This document shows, piece after piece, positions 49,690 to 61,760 of a stretch of 64,000 nucleotides of DNA. The stretch is taken from NCBI GenBank assembly GCA_020226215.1, contig CM035227.1, forward strand, positions 5,201,343 to 5,265,342, in the 5' to 3' direction. The DNA comes from Sindora glabra. Its lineage: Eukaryota > Streptophyta > Magnoliopsida > Fabales > Fabaceae. The translations under genes were made by a program, and so were the position numbers. The notes beneath the pieces were generated by a model that ran no database searches, was not told the origin of the DNA, and was given only the letters and a program-made list of their open reading frames with translations. Position 1 is the stretch's first letter. Every line of letters begins with the position of its first letter.

Positions 49690-50145
49690 AAGGTCACAGC
49701 CTTACACCATTCACCTAAACGACAGAGAAGAGTGCAGCGTTGGAGGGGCTTACAGCAGGCAGGTAGAGCCCTTAATCTATTCCTTTATCAGCAATAGGCG
49801 GGCTCGGCTAGGGATTCTTAACTCAATAGGTTTCGTTCCTTCTCGAGCTGCCTAAGAGGGCGTTGGACTCCTCAAGTCAAAAATGTGCAAGTAAGTGGGG
49901 CACCAGCCTTTAGGCCGCAAACAGCTGTTATCCCGCCAGGAGAGAGAGCAGCGATCTTGCTAAGAGCGCATTCCATCCCGTTTTCCCAATGAAAGATAAA
50001 GTACAAGTTTCAAGGTGCCATACTAAAGGAAAGTTCTCACGGCGTTATCAACCCCTTGTTGTAGACTTCAGAGAAGAGAAAGGAGGCGTTTGTAAGGCCC
50101 CTTTACTATACCAGGCGAAGCTCTTTTTTTATTGGCCATGCCGTG
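49690..50145. other. probable mitochondrial DNA insertion (NUMT)
   Basis: The base composition jumps from about 30% to nearly 50% G+C, with sharp edges. The sequence has the look of plant mitochondrial intergenic DNA (GGCGGGCTCGGCTAGGGATT, GCACCAGCCTTTAGGCCGC, GCTGTTATCCCGCCAGGAG). Two open frames run through it (49652-49855 and 49989-50171, the latter with KGKFSRRYQPLVVDFREEKG), of the type annotated as mitochondrial hypothetical ORFs. I infer the source from composition and texture; no standard mitochondrial gene is recognised. The right end runs into an (AT)n stretch. Confidence 0.5.
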
Positions 50146-51013
50146 AAGTGAATATATATATATATATGTAGGCTTCTTATAGGCATGGGTTTATGATTGC
50201 GAGGATGAAATTATTTACACTATTTTTCATTCGTTAATTTGCTAGCATGAGTCCTTTTTATTCTTCTTTTCCTTGCTTAATATTTCCTCCATTTTCTATT
50301 AAATATCATTTAATATTAATCTATAAGAATTAAAAAAGTGATAAATAATTTTAATTTAAAAATGAGTTATAATTTATTAATATATATATATATATTTACT
50401 AAAAGTTAAATGATAAATAAATAGGAGTAAATTTTTTTCTTTAAAATGACATTTAAAAAAATAAAGAGAATAAGTTGCTTCTTGGAGTTATAAAATACAA
50501 TCACTCATTCAAATGCTGGGCAGATTTTACCTAAATTTCAACAAAAACAAGTTAAATTTTAGGCCAATTCTTTCATGCATTAAATTTTGCTAGCTGCATA
50601 GAATCTAATTGCTAACAAATGAGTTTTATATTTTTTTGGAAAAAAAATATTCAATCTAATGATTCACAACTCACTGATAAGCTCAATTCATGAATGCATA
50701 TGATAAAATTGGCCTAAATGTTAATATGGCAATCTAATTTAAGAAAAATAAAATAGGATTTAATTTTTATATAATTAGACCAAAGAGATTTAAATTTAAT
50801 ACTTCCATCTACTACTATATAATTGCGAAACAATATTAGTCTATTGATGTTAATTAAAGGAATAATTGATATATATATATAATGATATAGTGACATTTTT
50901 GAAAATATAAACAACTTATCACACTTGTTTACTTAAAGAACTAACATTGTAAAATTATAATATTTTTCTATATCAATTATTACATAATTAATGTCTAATG
51001 AGAGCTAAAAAGT
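50146..51013. other. intergenic DNA before the CACTA elements
   Basis: A+T-rich, with (AT)n runs near 50152, 50381 and 50869. No gene is seen. Confidence 0.5.
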
Positions 51014-52774
51014 CACTACAGTAAAAAAAGACCTTTAACGATGATAAATGTTGTCGGTATAGATTTTTCAATCATCGCTAAATACAAAAGTCATCGGTGA
51101 AAATGCCGTCGAAATAGGTTTATAGGTAAAGCTGCTAACACTAACGACATTTTGTCATCGATAAAAGTTAAGGTTTCTCCAACGACAAAGTTATCGTAGA
51201 AAATATTTTTAAAATTCAAAAATTTTTGAATTTTAACTTTTAGCAATAACTATTGATCATTTGTCGTCGGTATTGATCCATTTCAAAAAATAATAAATTA
51301 ATAGAACATTTTTAGTGATGACAAAGTTGTTATTGAAAGTCTAACTTTTAGCTATGACTTTTTATCATTGCTAAAAGTTGAACTTTTAACAACTTTATCA
51401 TCACTAATAGTCTTTATTTAAATTTTTTTAATTTAATAAAATTTATAAATTAAAATTATAATTAAATGTAATTAAATTAATATATTTTTTAATAACATAA
51501 ATTAAAATATTCTTTATTTCAATTCAATTGAATTATATTTATCTTTCTTTAAATTAATTTTAATCTAATGAAAATTGTACAAATGCAATATATCAATAGT
51601 ATTAGTAATAATGTAAAATATGATCCAATATAAAAAAAATGAATACTAATAAAATAACTTTATAAATGGTATACATATAAATATATACACAATTCATATA
51701 AATATGTACATATGAAAAAAGACTATATATACATAATAATTTATGGGAAGGGAATGTGCAAATATCCTGATATATCATTATCTATGTTAGGACTATCATC
51801 ATCATCATCATCCTGATGACGTGGACGATAAATTGATGGTGGTGGCTAGGAAGGACCAACAGCTAAGTGGTTGGTGCAATGACAAATCTACGTGACCCAA
51901 GTGCTGTAGTAGTAAATAAAGGTGGAGGCAATACGAGATCCTGTTGTCTAGGTAGGGAAGTGAGCTCCATGAGATAAGTCCCAAACTGCTACTATATCAT
52001 CAATTTCATTAATTTATTACAAACTATTCATCTCACAAATTATATATTATAATAAAATATTATAAAATTTAATTCATATACCTCAATTGTAAAAATTTAC
52101 TAATTATATATTCTCTAAATGTCCACCACGAACAATGATGAATAGCAACAATAATTAATAAATCAAAATTACAAATGTAAAAAATTATTATACATAAAAA
52201 ATATATATAAATAATAAATATAATATATTATAAAAAAATTTGCAAAACTAACTTACCTCAAGTTTCTCTAGCTTTACTCTTCTCTCTTTATCATGTGAAA
52301 TGAGAACTGAAAGGCGTTGATGGCTTATTTATAGATAAACTTTTTAGCGACGACAAAATTCTCGATCGTTACTGGTCGTTGCTGAAGAATTATCAATAAA
52401 AACTTAAGCCCTTCAACGATGACATTGTCATTGCTAAAAGATTCTATGAGAAATTGTTCTCACCCTTCAGCAATGACTTTTGTCATTGTTAAAAATCTAA
52501 CACTTTTAGTGATAACTTTTATCATTGCTGAAGGTTAGGAACAATTTTCCATAGAATCTTTCAGCAATGATAAAAGTCATCGCTAAAAGATAGAAAGAAT
52601 TTCAGGAAATTATTCCCATTTTTCAATAACGACAAAAGTCATCGCTAAAAAGTGAAAACTTTTAACAAAAAATTATTCCCACCTTTCAACAACGACTTTT
52701 GTTGTCGCTAAAAGTTCTAGACTTTTAATGATGATAAAAGTTGTTGCTGAAAGGTCGGATTTCTTACCTAATTT

Positions 52775-53235
52775 CACTACAGCAAAAAAGACTTTTAGCG
52801 GCGACAATTGTCGTCGCTAAAAAGTTCTTGATCGTCGCAAAAGAAAAAGTCGTCGTTAAAAATGTCGTCGGCGTAGGTTCGTCCCTGAAGAGGTCATTAG
52901 CGACGACAAGTTGTTGTCACAAAAGGCTTGTTGTCGCTAAAAGCTAGGCCTTTTGTGACAACAAAGTCATCGCAGAAAATAATTTTAAAATTTAAAAAAA
53001 TTTGAAATTTAATTTTTAGCGGCGACAATTGTCGTCGCTATAGGTTGAAGTCGTCGCTGCAGATTCGATTTTCAGCGACGACTTTGTCATCGCTGAAGAT
53101 CAGGCTTTCAGCGACGACAGCGACGACAATAGTCGTCGCTGTAAGTCTTGGCTTCAGTGACGACTTTGTCGTCGCTGAAAGCTCGACCTTCAGTGACGAC
53201 TTCTAACCTATAGCGACGACAATTGTGGCCGCTAA
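52775..53235. repeat. left subterminal repeat region of the inner CACTA
   Basis: Many copies of GCGACGAC and its complement GTCGTCGC occur in both orientations, often as short hairpins such as TTTTAGCGGCGACAATTGTC followed by GTCGCTAAAA. In En/Spm such subterminal repeats bind the TNPA-type protein. Confidence 0.85.
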
Positions 53236-53564
53236 AAGGTTTTTGAATTTTTTTTAAAAATTTTAAAATCAAATTGTCGTATATTTCAAATGATTTATTC
53301 TTTATTTTAATTTACTTGACTCGTTTAATATTTTTTTAAATTTAATTTAATATAAATTATACAATTATAATATATCAGTAGTATTATTAATAATGTCTAA
53401 CAATTTGATCCAACATAAAAAATTAATACTCATAAAGCAATGGTAAAAATAATTTTTATATAAATAAACTAATATATATACATCATCTATGTAAATGTGC
53501 ACATATAGAAAATATAAAGATACATAAACAAAATATACTATGGGGAAGTAGGGAGGTGCAAATA

Positions 53565-55252
53565 TCACAGTGCACCGTGATCGTCGTCGTCGTCATCATC
53601 ACCATCATCATCATCCTCACTACGAGGGTGATAAAATGACGGTGGCGGCTGAGCGGTAGGTGCAGGCGCAAATCTACTCGGCCCAGGCGATGTAGCAGCA
53701 GCAAATGGAGGCGGCGGTAGGACGATACCCTGCTATCTAAGGATCGAGCTCATCTCAGTAAGATAAGTCCCAAGCTGCTGCTGCATCTGCTGCTGTTGCT
53801 GCATCATCTCCTACTGCTACTGATCAAGCCATTGCTGCATTGCTAAATCAATCGCTGGCTCTGCTCAACCTGCTCCTGATTCTGGTGTAACTGCTCCTGC
53901 AACTCACCGACCTGAGACACGGTCTGTGAGCTCGTCGTCGTGCTAGAAGTCCCCATCGAACGATAAGTCTGACCAGCAAGTACACGTCCAATAGCCTTCC
54001 TGTACCCTCGACGAGTGCCAAGCACCTCATCGGCGATGGCAGCCTCATCTAACTGTACAGGAGTCGTAGGCAAGCTAGTGGATGATACACTAGACTGTAC
54101 ATGCTGAGTCATGAGCTCAGTTATCCTCGCCTTAAATTATTAAAAAAAAGTAATAAGAAATCTATCTTAGAAGATATATTTGTAAAATTTTATTTAAAAT
54201 ATGAAATTCAAACAACTTACATGTTGCCCCTGAGGGATCAGATGCACCCACTCCCCCGACCTGTATGTATGTCGGTCCTTAAAGTTATCGGGCACCGACT
54301 GCAGCTGACCAGTATCTCTGTTTCTCTGTTCAATTTTTATAACAAAAAAAGGATGAAAGGTAGTAATGCTATTTAACAAATGGATATATTTAAAAAAGAT
54401 ACAAAAAAATTAAATTACCTTATCAAAGCGATGTGCAGCAATAGACTTTGATCCATGTCGATCATTCATGACCTTCTGTGCTCTATTATTTGTATTTCTT
54501 GCAGACAACTCCTGCAAATTAAGAGAAAAAAGTTAAATTTTAATGTTCACAATCTACTAATTATGAAATACTGACATAATACCATAAAATATCATACTTA
54601 CCCTGTACTCGTCACTATCAAAGAAGTCCACACACCTCTGCCATGTCTGTGGTGAGATAGACCGAGGCACACAACGTCGAACTCGATCCAAGTCATACTC
54701 CTGGCATCGATCACCTCCATGCTCTAAGAAATACTTATTCAACCTGTACTTCCAATCTCTGTACAGGTCGGCAGTAGTCCGCATCAAACCAGAGAGTGCT
54801 CTATCCCGATCACCCTCGGAGATGCCTTGGAACTCGAAATGAGATTGCATTAAAAGACATTTAATAAATTTATAAGTCATATATTTAGAAATTTCAATCT
54901 CAAAGACATTAATTCAAAAGGAAATGGATACTTACGCAAACCTCTTGCACAACTCTATCTCGAATCTCCTGAGGTACAGCCCGCCATGACTTATATCAAA
55001 CTGTAAAGGCACCGGTCTGCCTCCACCCTTGCCTATCTTCTCATGCAGTCTTAGGGACCTATTCGACCCCCTCTTCTTAGCAGGTGCTACTTTATTTAAT
55101 AAAGAAAAATATTAGCAAAATAAACATAATATTTAATCAAGCTTAGGTATGCACAATTAATAACAAATACCTAAGCCCTCACACTGAGATGGAATACGGG
55201 TGGGTCGCTCCGGTGGGTCACCTCCGTGGTATCGTGCCTTGACATCCGTCAT
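53565..55252 (-). pseudogene. TNPA-like (Transposase_24) gene remnant
   Basis: It starts MTDVKARYHGGDPPERPTR at 55252, in an exon ending at about 55171. Then come an exon with APAKKRGSNRSLRLHEKIG (55089-54936), an exon with SGLMRTTADLYRDWKYRLNK (about 54880-54600), an exon with NNRAQKVMNDRHG, an exon with HTYRSGEWVHLI, and a last exon opening RITELMTQHVQ. The domain is the plant En/Spm Transposase_24 type; the protein would bind the subterminal repeats. The end is a glutamine-rich coiled stretch, a Pro/Ala-rich part and an Asp-rich tail ending at 53565. Damage: a frameshift after about 53843 and TAG stops at 53811-53813, 53817-53819 and 53733-53735, the first two inside the Gln run. Exon borders are partly uncertain. 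Confidence 0.8.
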
Positions 55253-55403
55253 AACTAAAATAATACACATCATATAAGTAATTAAAAAGAACTCAATGTC
55301 CAGTTGAAGGATGAAATGGTTCAATCTATTACAATCACATTTATTATTTTAATAATCATGCTTACACAATTATAAGTTGTAGTTCGAATATGTTATTTTT
55401 TCC

Positions 55404-58400
55404 TTAGTCAGAATCAATGTCGGTGAACCTAACAGACTGATGGTCATCGAATTCTCCTTCATTATCAGATTGTGTGGGCTCCTCATCCATATAATCATCA
55501 ATTGTTTCATCTTCAAGGCTCTCGTCATCATCGATGAAGGTGTCTTCTCCATGAGCACCAGGTCCAACATTCCTGTGCGTTGGAATGATTGAAGGACTAT
55601 TTCTTTCATTACCTAGATGTACTAGATCGAAATCTCCCAGATCAACTGTGAGGTTGAAGCTGGACGAGTTACTATCCTGCAGAAATAACAGGTCTTGTGC
55701 ATTATCTTCATCACTGGGTAGATCCCATATATCGCGATGCACCATATTATGGACGACCTTCCAATTTGGTCCATTAAGGAGATCCTCAGTGTAAAACACT
55801 TGTTTTGCTTGAGTAACAAGTATGTAAGGATCATCCTTGTACCATTGTCCGTTAATGGAGATACTTGTGATATTCTTGTCAGTATAAAGTTTCTTCTTTG
55901 TAAGATCAGTGTCATACCACTTGCATTTAAATAAAGTCACATTGTACTTATTTAAATAAGTCAACTCAATTATTTCTTCCAGTACACCATAAAACATGTT
56001 ACCATCAATCCCCGGAACAGAAATGCCACTATTTTGCGTTTTATGCTTCTCATCCCGAGCTTTGGCTACAAAATATACTCCATTCACAATACACGCAGAG
56101 TATACCATGTTAGTGAAACTGGGACCGGATGCTAATGATAGTAACTCTTCGGTGGCCTCTGGGGAACCGTTCCTATGTAAATAGTACATCTACAAAAGTA
56201 ACAATTATTTCAAGAATTAAATTAAAATATCAACAAGAGAAATGAACAATATTTAAGATATCCGTTCAATGGATTTGGGAAGAAAAAAATCCTTACCTTC
56301 GAGTAAAACCACGAGGGAAATTTGGTTCTCTGTAAGTTATCAACATCTTCAGCACTACTTCGTTCGAGTTCCAATCGATGCTCACTGTAGAACATAACAA
56401 TCTTAGTCTATTATAATCACAAAAGGGAGAAGAACATAACTGAAGTTTAAGATACTCACTGGAGATATTTTTCAATTCAGTACAATTATTCAAGATGTAT
56501 CATACTGCAATATCTCGATCCTTCCTATCAAAATGAGAAATAATCTTCTTCCCTATCGGTCGACATTGGGACCGGAACACCGATAATGTCCTTCTTGTTT
56601 GACTAGGTGTTACATCTTGATTTCTATCAGAGCGGTTGAATCTAGTTTCCACTCCTTCCAAATACATGGAGAAAAATGTTAATGTCTCACCAACAATATA
56701 TCCTTCTGCAATTGAACCCTCCGATCGAGCACAATTTCGAACGTAATCCTTTAACTTTTTTATATACCTCTCATATGGGTACATCCACCAAAAATGAACG
56801 GGTCCTCCTTCCAATGCTTCGTCTGGCAGATGCATCACCAAGTGAACCATTATGTCAAAAAATGCTGGGGGGTATATCCTCTCAAGCTTGCATAAAATTA
56901 TGATAATGTCTTGTTTGGCTTGCAGAATATCCTCCCTGTTGAGAGTTCTAGCACATATTTGACTAAAGAAATTGCATAACTCGACAAGTGGATATGATAA
57001 TTCCTTTGGCAAAAAAGCCTGGACACCTGGTCCTAACAGTCTTTGCATAATAACATGACAATCATGTGATTTCAACCCCTTTAACTTCAGGTCACGATCT
57101 GTGACATTCTTACTAAGACTCCTAGCAAACCCATCTGGAAATTTCACATTCTTTATATACTGGCAAAATCGTTTCCGCTCTTCTTGGTTAAGCGTATATC
57201 CAGCATGTGGCTTGAAAAGTTGACCCCTCTGCTCATACAGATGCAAGTTAGGCTTTATCTTCATGTCTGCCAAATCTCGTCTTGCATTGTCTGTATCCTT
57301 TGTTTTGTGCTCAATCTCCAATAATGTACCCAAGATGCTATCACATATATTTTTCTCGACATGCATGACATCAATGTTATGCCATAAGTTCATTGTTGGC
57401 CAATAAGGAAGATTAAAAAATATACTTCTCTTGCTCCAATTAAGTTTGTCGCCACCTCTTTTTCGCTTTACACCATCAAATTCAACATGTTTTCCTGTTA
57501 GTCTCTGTGGCACTTTGGCCAACTGTTCCATGATAACATTATTGGTAAGAGGTCGAGGAGGGGGTCTCCTCTCTGACCTTCCATTGAATTCTTTCCTATT
57601 TCTCCATGTGTGACTTCTTGGAAGCCAACGACGATGACCAACGTAAGCTATTTTTCCTCTAACTCAAATCGACGGAGTATCTGAATTACATGTAGGACAT
57701 GCTTTGTATCCTTGCCCGCTCCATTCGGATAGACTACTTCGAGCAGGAAAATCATTAATAGTCCATAGCAATGCTGCCCGCATATTGAACACCGTATTTG
57801 TATTTGCATCTCGAGTTTCAACTCTTCTACGACCGGCTGTAAGAACACATCGATATCTTTACCTAGCGATTGCGGCCCTGGGATTAATAGGGTCAACATG
57901 AAAAAAGATTGGTTCATGCATATCCATGGTGGCAAGTTGTAAGTAGTCATAACCACTGGCCACATGCTATAAGATAGGTTCCTATCACCAAAAGGATTAA
58001 ATCCATCTGCACTTAAATCCAACCTGACGTTTCATGGGTCAGCGGAGAAATTAGGATACCTCTTATCGAACTCCTGCCAAGCTTTTCCATCCACGGGATG
58101 TCGCATTACCCCCTCTTCTTTTGATTTACCAGTGTGATGCCATATCATATTTTTTGTAGTATGTCTCGACCGATACAGACGCTATAGTCGAGGAGTTAAA
58201 GGAAAATATCGAACCACTTTTTGGGGCACCTTCTTGCCTTTTGTAGTTTTATTTACCCATCGACTCTCCCCACAAATTGGACAATTATCTTTAGAAGCAT
58301 GATCTTTCTAAAAAAGTGCGCAATCATGTTTGCATACATGGATTGATTCATACCCCAACCCTAACTTGTTGAGTCATTTCCTTGCACCATAGTACGATTC

Positions 58401-58988
58401 AGGCAATTTATTATCGTTTGGAAGTGCCTCTTTTAATAATTGAAGAAGAGCATCAAATGACTTGTTTGTCCACTTATGTAGAACTTTCAAATGCATAAGT
58501 TTTACCAAGAAGTTCAATGCTGAAAATGTTGTGCAACCTGGATACAACTCTGTTTCTACTTGCTCGAACAGGCTATCACAATTACTATATTTTATTCCAA
58601 TATCTTCGTCAGCCGCATTCTCACCCTTGTACTCGTCATTGTCAAAATCAACTTCAGTTGCCTCAAGGCCAATGAAATCATGTATAATATCTGCCAGCTC
58701 ATCTCTATTGTTAGGAGATATCTCACTAGTTCCTCTAGAAGTCGAAACATCTGCTTCACCATGGTGTACCCAATTTATGTATAATGGATGAAATCCATTA
58801 TCTATAATATGCGCCTCCAATGTTAGTAATGTCTGGAATATTAAATTCACACACTTTTTGCATGGACATCTTACCATACCCCTTTCATCGGTAAAGTTTT
58901 TGGCTCTTTGAACAAATCTTACTGCACCATTCCAATACTCATCTGACAATCGATTTGGTAGATGTATCCAACTTTTATCGACAGACAT
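55404..58988 (-). pseudogene. TNP2-like CACTA transposase remnant
   Basis: Domains in order: the transposase-associated N-terminus from 58988 (MSVDKSWIHLPNRLSDEYW, CPCKKC, GFHPLYINWVHHGE); the catalytic Transposase_21 region (SADGFNPFGDRNLSYSMWPV, LIPGP, GKDIDVFLQP, then WNIDVMHVEKN-like at about 57370); a DUF4218-like region (PPAFFDIMVHLVMHL, GGPVHFWWMYPYERY) to 56500; and a DUF4216-like C-terminal part (55404-56189, GVLEEIIELTYLNKYNVTLF). Four in-frame stops interrupt one continuous frame in the first half: 58374-58376 (TGA), 58308-58310 (TAG), 58182-58184 (TAG) and 58032-58034 (TGA). A frame change follows near 57810. The second half is open. It cannot make a full transposase. Confidence 0.88.
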
Positions 58989-59605
58989 TGTATCACTGAA
59001 TAGGAAGGAAATTGCTTTAGATGAAATAAAGTATGTTGATTAATATTTGACAGTCACCCTAAATGCACCGTATCACTCCAATTTTGAAGGGTAGGATTCT
59101 ATCCCATTCGAGATATTTCTATAGTTATTATTTTTTTCAATTTATCCACGCTCATCGATTGACTCGTGCAGAAAATTTGACAGCATCTCCCTATGGTTCT
59201 CCAAGTGCCTAAACTATACACTTGTATAGTTTATACCCGGAGAACAGTTAGGATGCTAAGATATTTCCACAATATCAAACAAGAGCCCGATAAATTGTTA
59301 ATAATAACTACATGATAATATCCTAAACTCTCTAACTTTTCAGGACAATTCAAGGGTTGACTGATGTTCAGAAAACAATCAACCCTTGAACGGGTCTAAG
59401 CTTAAATGTAAATGTAGTTCTAATTTAAATTATTGTAAAAATATATTTACAATAATTAAAATTTTATAATAATTTAAATTAACGATACAACAATTTATAA
59501 GTATCATTGTTTAAGTGTCAGTACTGTTATTTACGTAACCTACTTTACTACATTGATGAGGCACACAATTCAGCTTCTTTATAGAGATGTCTATACTATG
59601 AATAC

Positions 59606-60470
59606 GGACTTCTTAGTTGTAAATTTAAGTAAGTTTAGTTTTATAAGGTGTATATTGTTTATAAGATGCACAATGTCAACTTCTTTGTTTAAGTAAATAT
59701 AATTTTATCCAAGAAGGGTGTGATTTTCAGGTGAACTTCCTAGTGTTTTGAAATTTTTTATTTTTATGAGATGTAAATATCATAACTTGAATTATTAGGA
59801 TTTCATTTTTATGTAGTCTCAAGTTTAATTGAATTTTCCTTAGTATGTGGGGTAAATAATAGAATTTGAAATGTTAAGTTTCAATCTCAATTAAAAAAGT
59901 AGATTATATTACTGCAATCTCTTACTGAACCTAAGATAGATTTATATATTTATTATAATTATCTATCTTACATTATTTCATTGAATCTAATAAGTTTGAA
60001 GTTTCCTAAATTGCATCACAAATTTTAGATTTTGTGAATGGACTTCCTAGCTGTAAATTTAAGTAAGTTTAATTTTATAAGGTGTATATTAATTATAAGA
60101 TGCACAGTGTCAGCTTTTTTATTTAAGTAAATTTAGTTTTATCCAAGAGGGGTGTAATTTTCATGCGAACTTCCTAGTGTTTTGAAATTTTTTATTTTTA
60201 TGAGATGTAAATATCATAATTTGAATTGTTAGGGTTTCATTTTTATGTAGTCTCTAGTTTAATTGAATTTTTCTTAATATGTGGGGTAAATAATAGAATT
60301 TGAATTGTTAAGTTTCAATCTCAATTAAAAAATAGACTACATTATTGTAATCTCTTACTTTCTAAAATAGATTTATATATTTATTATAATTATCTATCTT
60401 AAATTATTTTATTGAATCTAATAAGTTTGAAGTTTCCTAAATTGCATCACAAATTTTAGATTTTGTGAAT
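59606..60470. repeat. 434-bp tandem duplication inside the inner CACTA
   Basis: Copy 1 (59606-60039) and copy 2 (60040-60470) both run from GGACTTC(T/C)TAG(T/C)TGTAAATTT to CACAAATTTTAGATTTTGTG. They differ by scattered substitutions and small indels. No coding frame is present; this is the non-coding part upstream of the TNP2-like gene. Confidence 0.9.
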
Positions 60471-61044
60471 AAAATATCATAACTATTTTATCTTACATTA
60501 GTCTAAATGAAAAATCTACACATATATTGTATACTTCAAAATTATAAATTGAGGGATGCATAATAATAATCAAATTTATATTTATAAAATTAATGCTAAG
60601 TTAAATTTACATAAATAAATTTGAAATTTACAACATACAAAATTAAATAATACAAAATTTCATATTAAATTAAACACACTATCAATTCTATTAATTCAAA
60701 TTAAACATACTATCAATTCTATTAATTCATTGCAAACTATTTGAGTAAATTAAATATATTAGTACACAAAAAAATTATAATTTTCTATTTACGTACCTCA
60801 ATGGTAAAAATCTACTGATCAACTCTGAATACTCCCCGCAAACTAAGCCAAGTACTAATAATAACTAACAAATTAAAAAATACAACATACAAAATTAATA
60901 TATATTAACATATATAAAAAAATAAATATACTAAAATTAGAAAAAACTAAAATAGAGAGAAAGTTCAGAAACTTATCTCAGGTCCAGAAACTTCAAACGC
61001 GCAAATGAGGGGGGAGGAGGCGCACCGCGAATAAATAGCCTCTG

Positions 61045-61568
61045 ACTTTCAGTGACGACAAAAAAAATTCAATTGTCGCTGAAACTTTCAGCGACGACAT
61101 TGTCATCGCTAAAAGTCCAGCCTTCACTGACAACAATGTCGTCGCTAAAGGCTTCCCTTGAATTTTGCACAAAGCTTTTAGCGACGACACTGCCGTCGCT
61201 TATAGGTAAAATTTTTTGCCGTAAATTTTTAGGGCTTCAGCGACGACTTAGTCGTCGCTGATCGTCCAGCCTTCAGTGACAACACTGTCGTCACTGAAAG
61301 CCTTATATTTTCAGCGACGACAATGTCGTCGCTGAAAGCCAATTTCTTCCCACCGAAATCCAAACTTTGCTGCTGAAATTTTTTTAGGCTTTTAGCGACG
61401 ACTTTTGTCGTCGTTGAAAGCCTAAATCTTCCCGCCCACATTTCCGTTTCCCTTTAAAAAATTTTTCCTTTTTTACTGACGACTTTATCGTCGAAAATAC
61501 TTTTAGCGACGACCGAAATTTTGTCGCCGCTAAAAGTGTCGTCGTTATTGCTACTTTTTGTTGTAGTA
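61045..61568. repeat. right subterminal repeat region of the inner CACTA
   Basis: A dense array of AGCGACGAC and GTCGTCGCT units in alternating orientation, the mirror of 52775-53235. Open frames across it are artefacts of the repeats. Confidence 0.85.
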
Positions 61569-61760
61569 TTTTTTAGGCTCTCTTTAGCGATGACTTTTGT
61601 TGTCACTGAAAATTTTATTGCCCCATCAATTTTTTTAAAGTGGCATAAAATGTTATTTTAGTCATCACTGATGATGTTGTCGTCGAAAATACTTTTAGCG
61701 ACGATCGAGATTTTGTTATTGCTAAAAGTATCATCGTTGTTGCATTTATTTCTTGTAGTA

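Larger units (their letters stand above)
52775..61568 (-). mobile_element. inner CACTA (En/Spm) transposon with decayed transposase genes
   Basis: The left terminus is CACTACAGCAAAAAAGAC at 52775; the right terminus ends TTTTTGTTGTAGTA at 61568. TTT lies at both junctions (52772-52774 and 61569-61571), compatible with a 3-bp duplication although it sits in T-runs. Size is 8.8 kb. Dense subterminal repeats of AGCGACGAC/GTCGTCGCT occur at both ends. Minus-strand genes: TNP2-like (55404-58988) then TNPA-like (53565-55252), the usual order. It is inserted in the right subterminal region of the outer, related element. Confidence 0.88.
51014..61760 (-). mobile_element. outer CACTA transposon (deletion derivative) interrupted by a second CACTA
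   Basis: The left end is CACTACAGTAAAAAAAGAC (51014) and the right end ...TTTCTTGTAGTA (61760), flanked by AGT on both sides (51011-51013 and 61761-61763), the 3-bp duplication typical of CACTA elements. Its own DNA is 51014-52774 plus 61572-61760, about 1.95 kb; the rest is the inner element. The left part holds subterminal repeats (CATCGCTAAAAG-type). A block at 51420-51990 resembles the 3' end of the inner TNPA-like gene (53270-53790), then at about 52000 jumps to sequence resembling 60715-61080. It is thus an internally deleted, non-autonomous member of the same family. Confidence 0.88.

Noticed and set aside
52775..53240. Regularly spaced short repeats resembling a CRISPR array
   Set aside because: The units alternate in orientation and spacing varies. 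They are CACTA subterminal repeats in a plant genome.
54101..54376. 91-codon plus-strand open frame inside the CACTA
   Set aside because: It is antisense to TNPA-like exons.
61052..61441. Overlapping open frames on both strands of about 70 codons, rich in SSLK
   Set aside because: They are translations of the CACTA subterminal repeat units.
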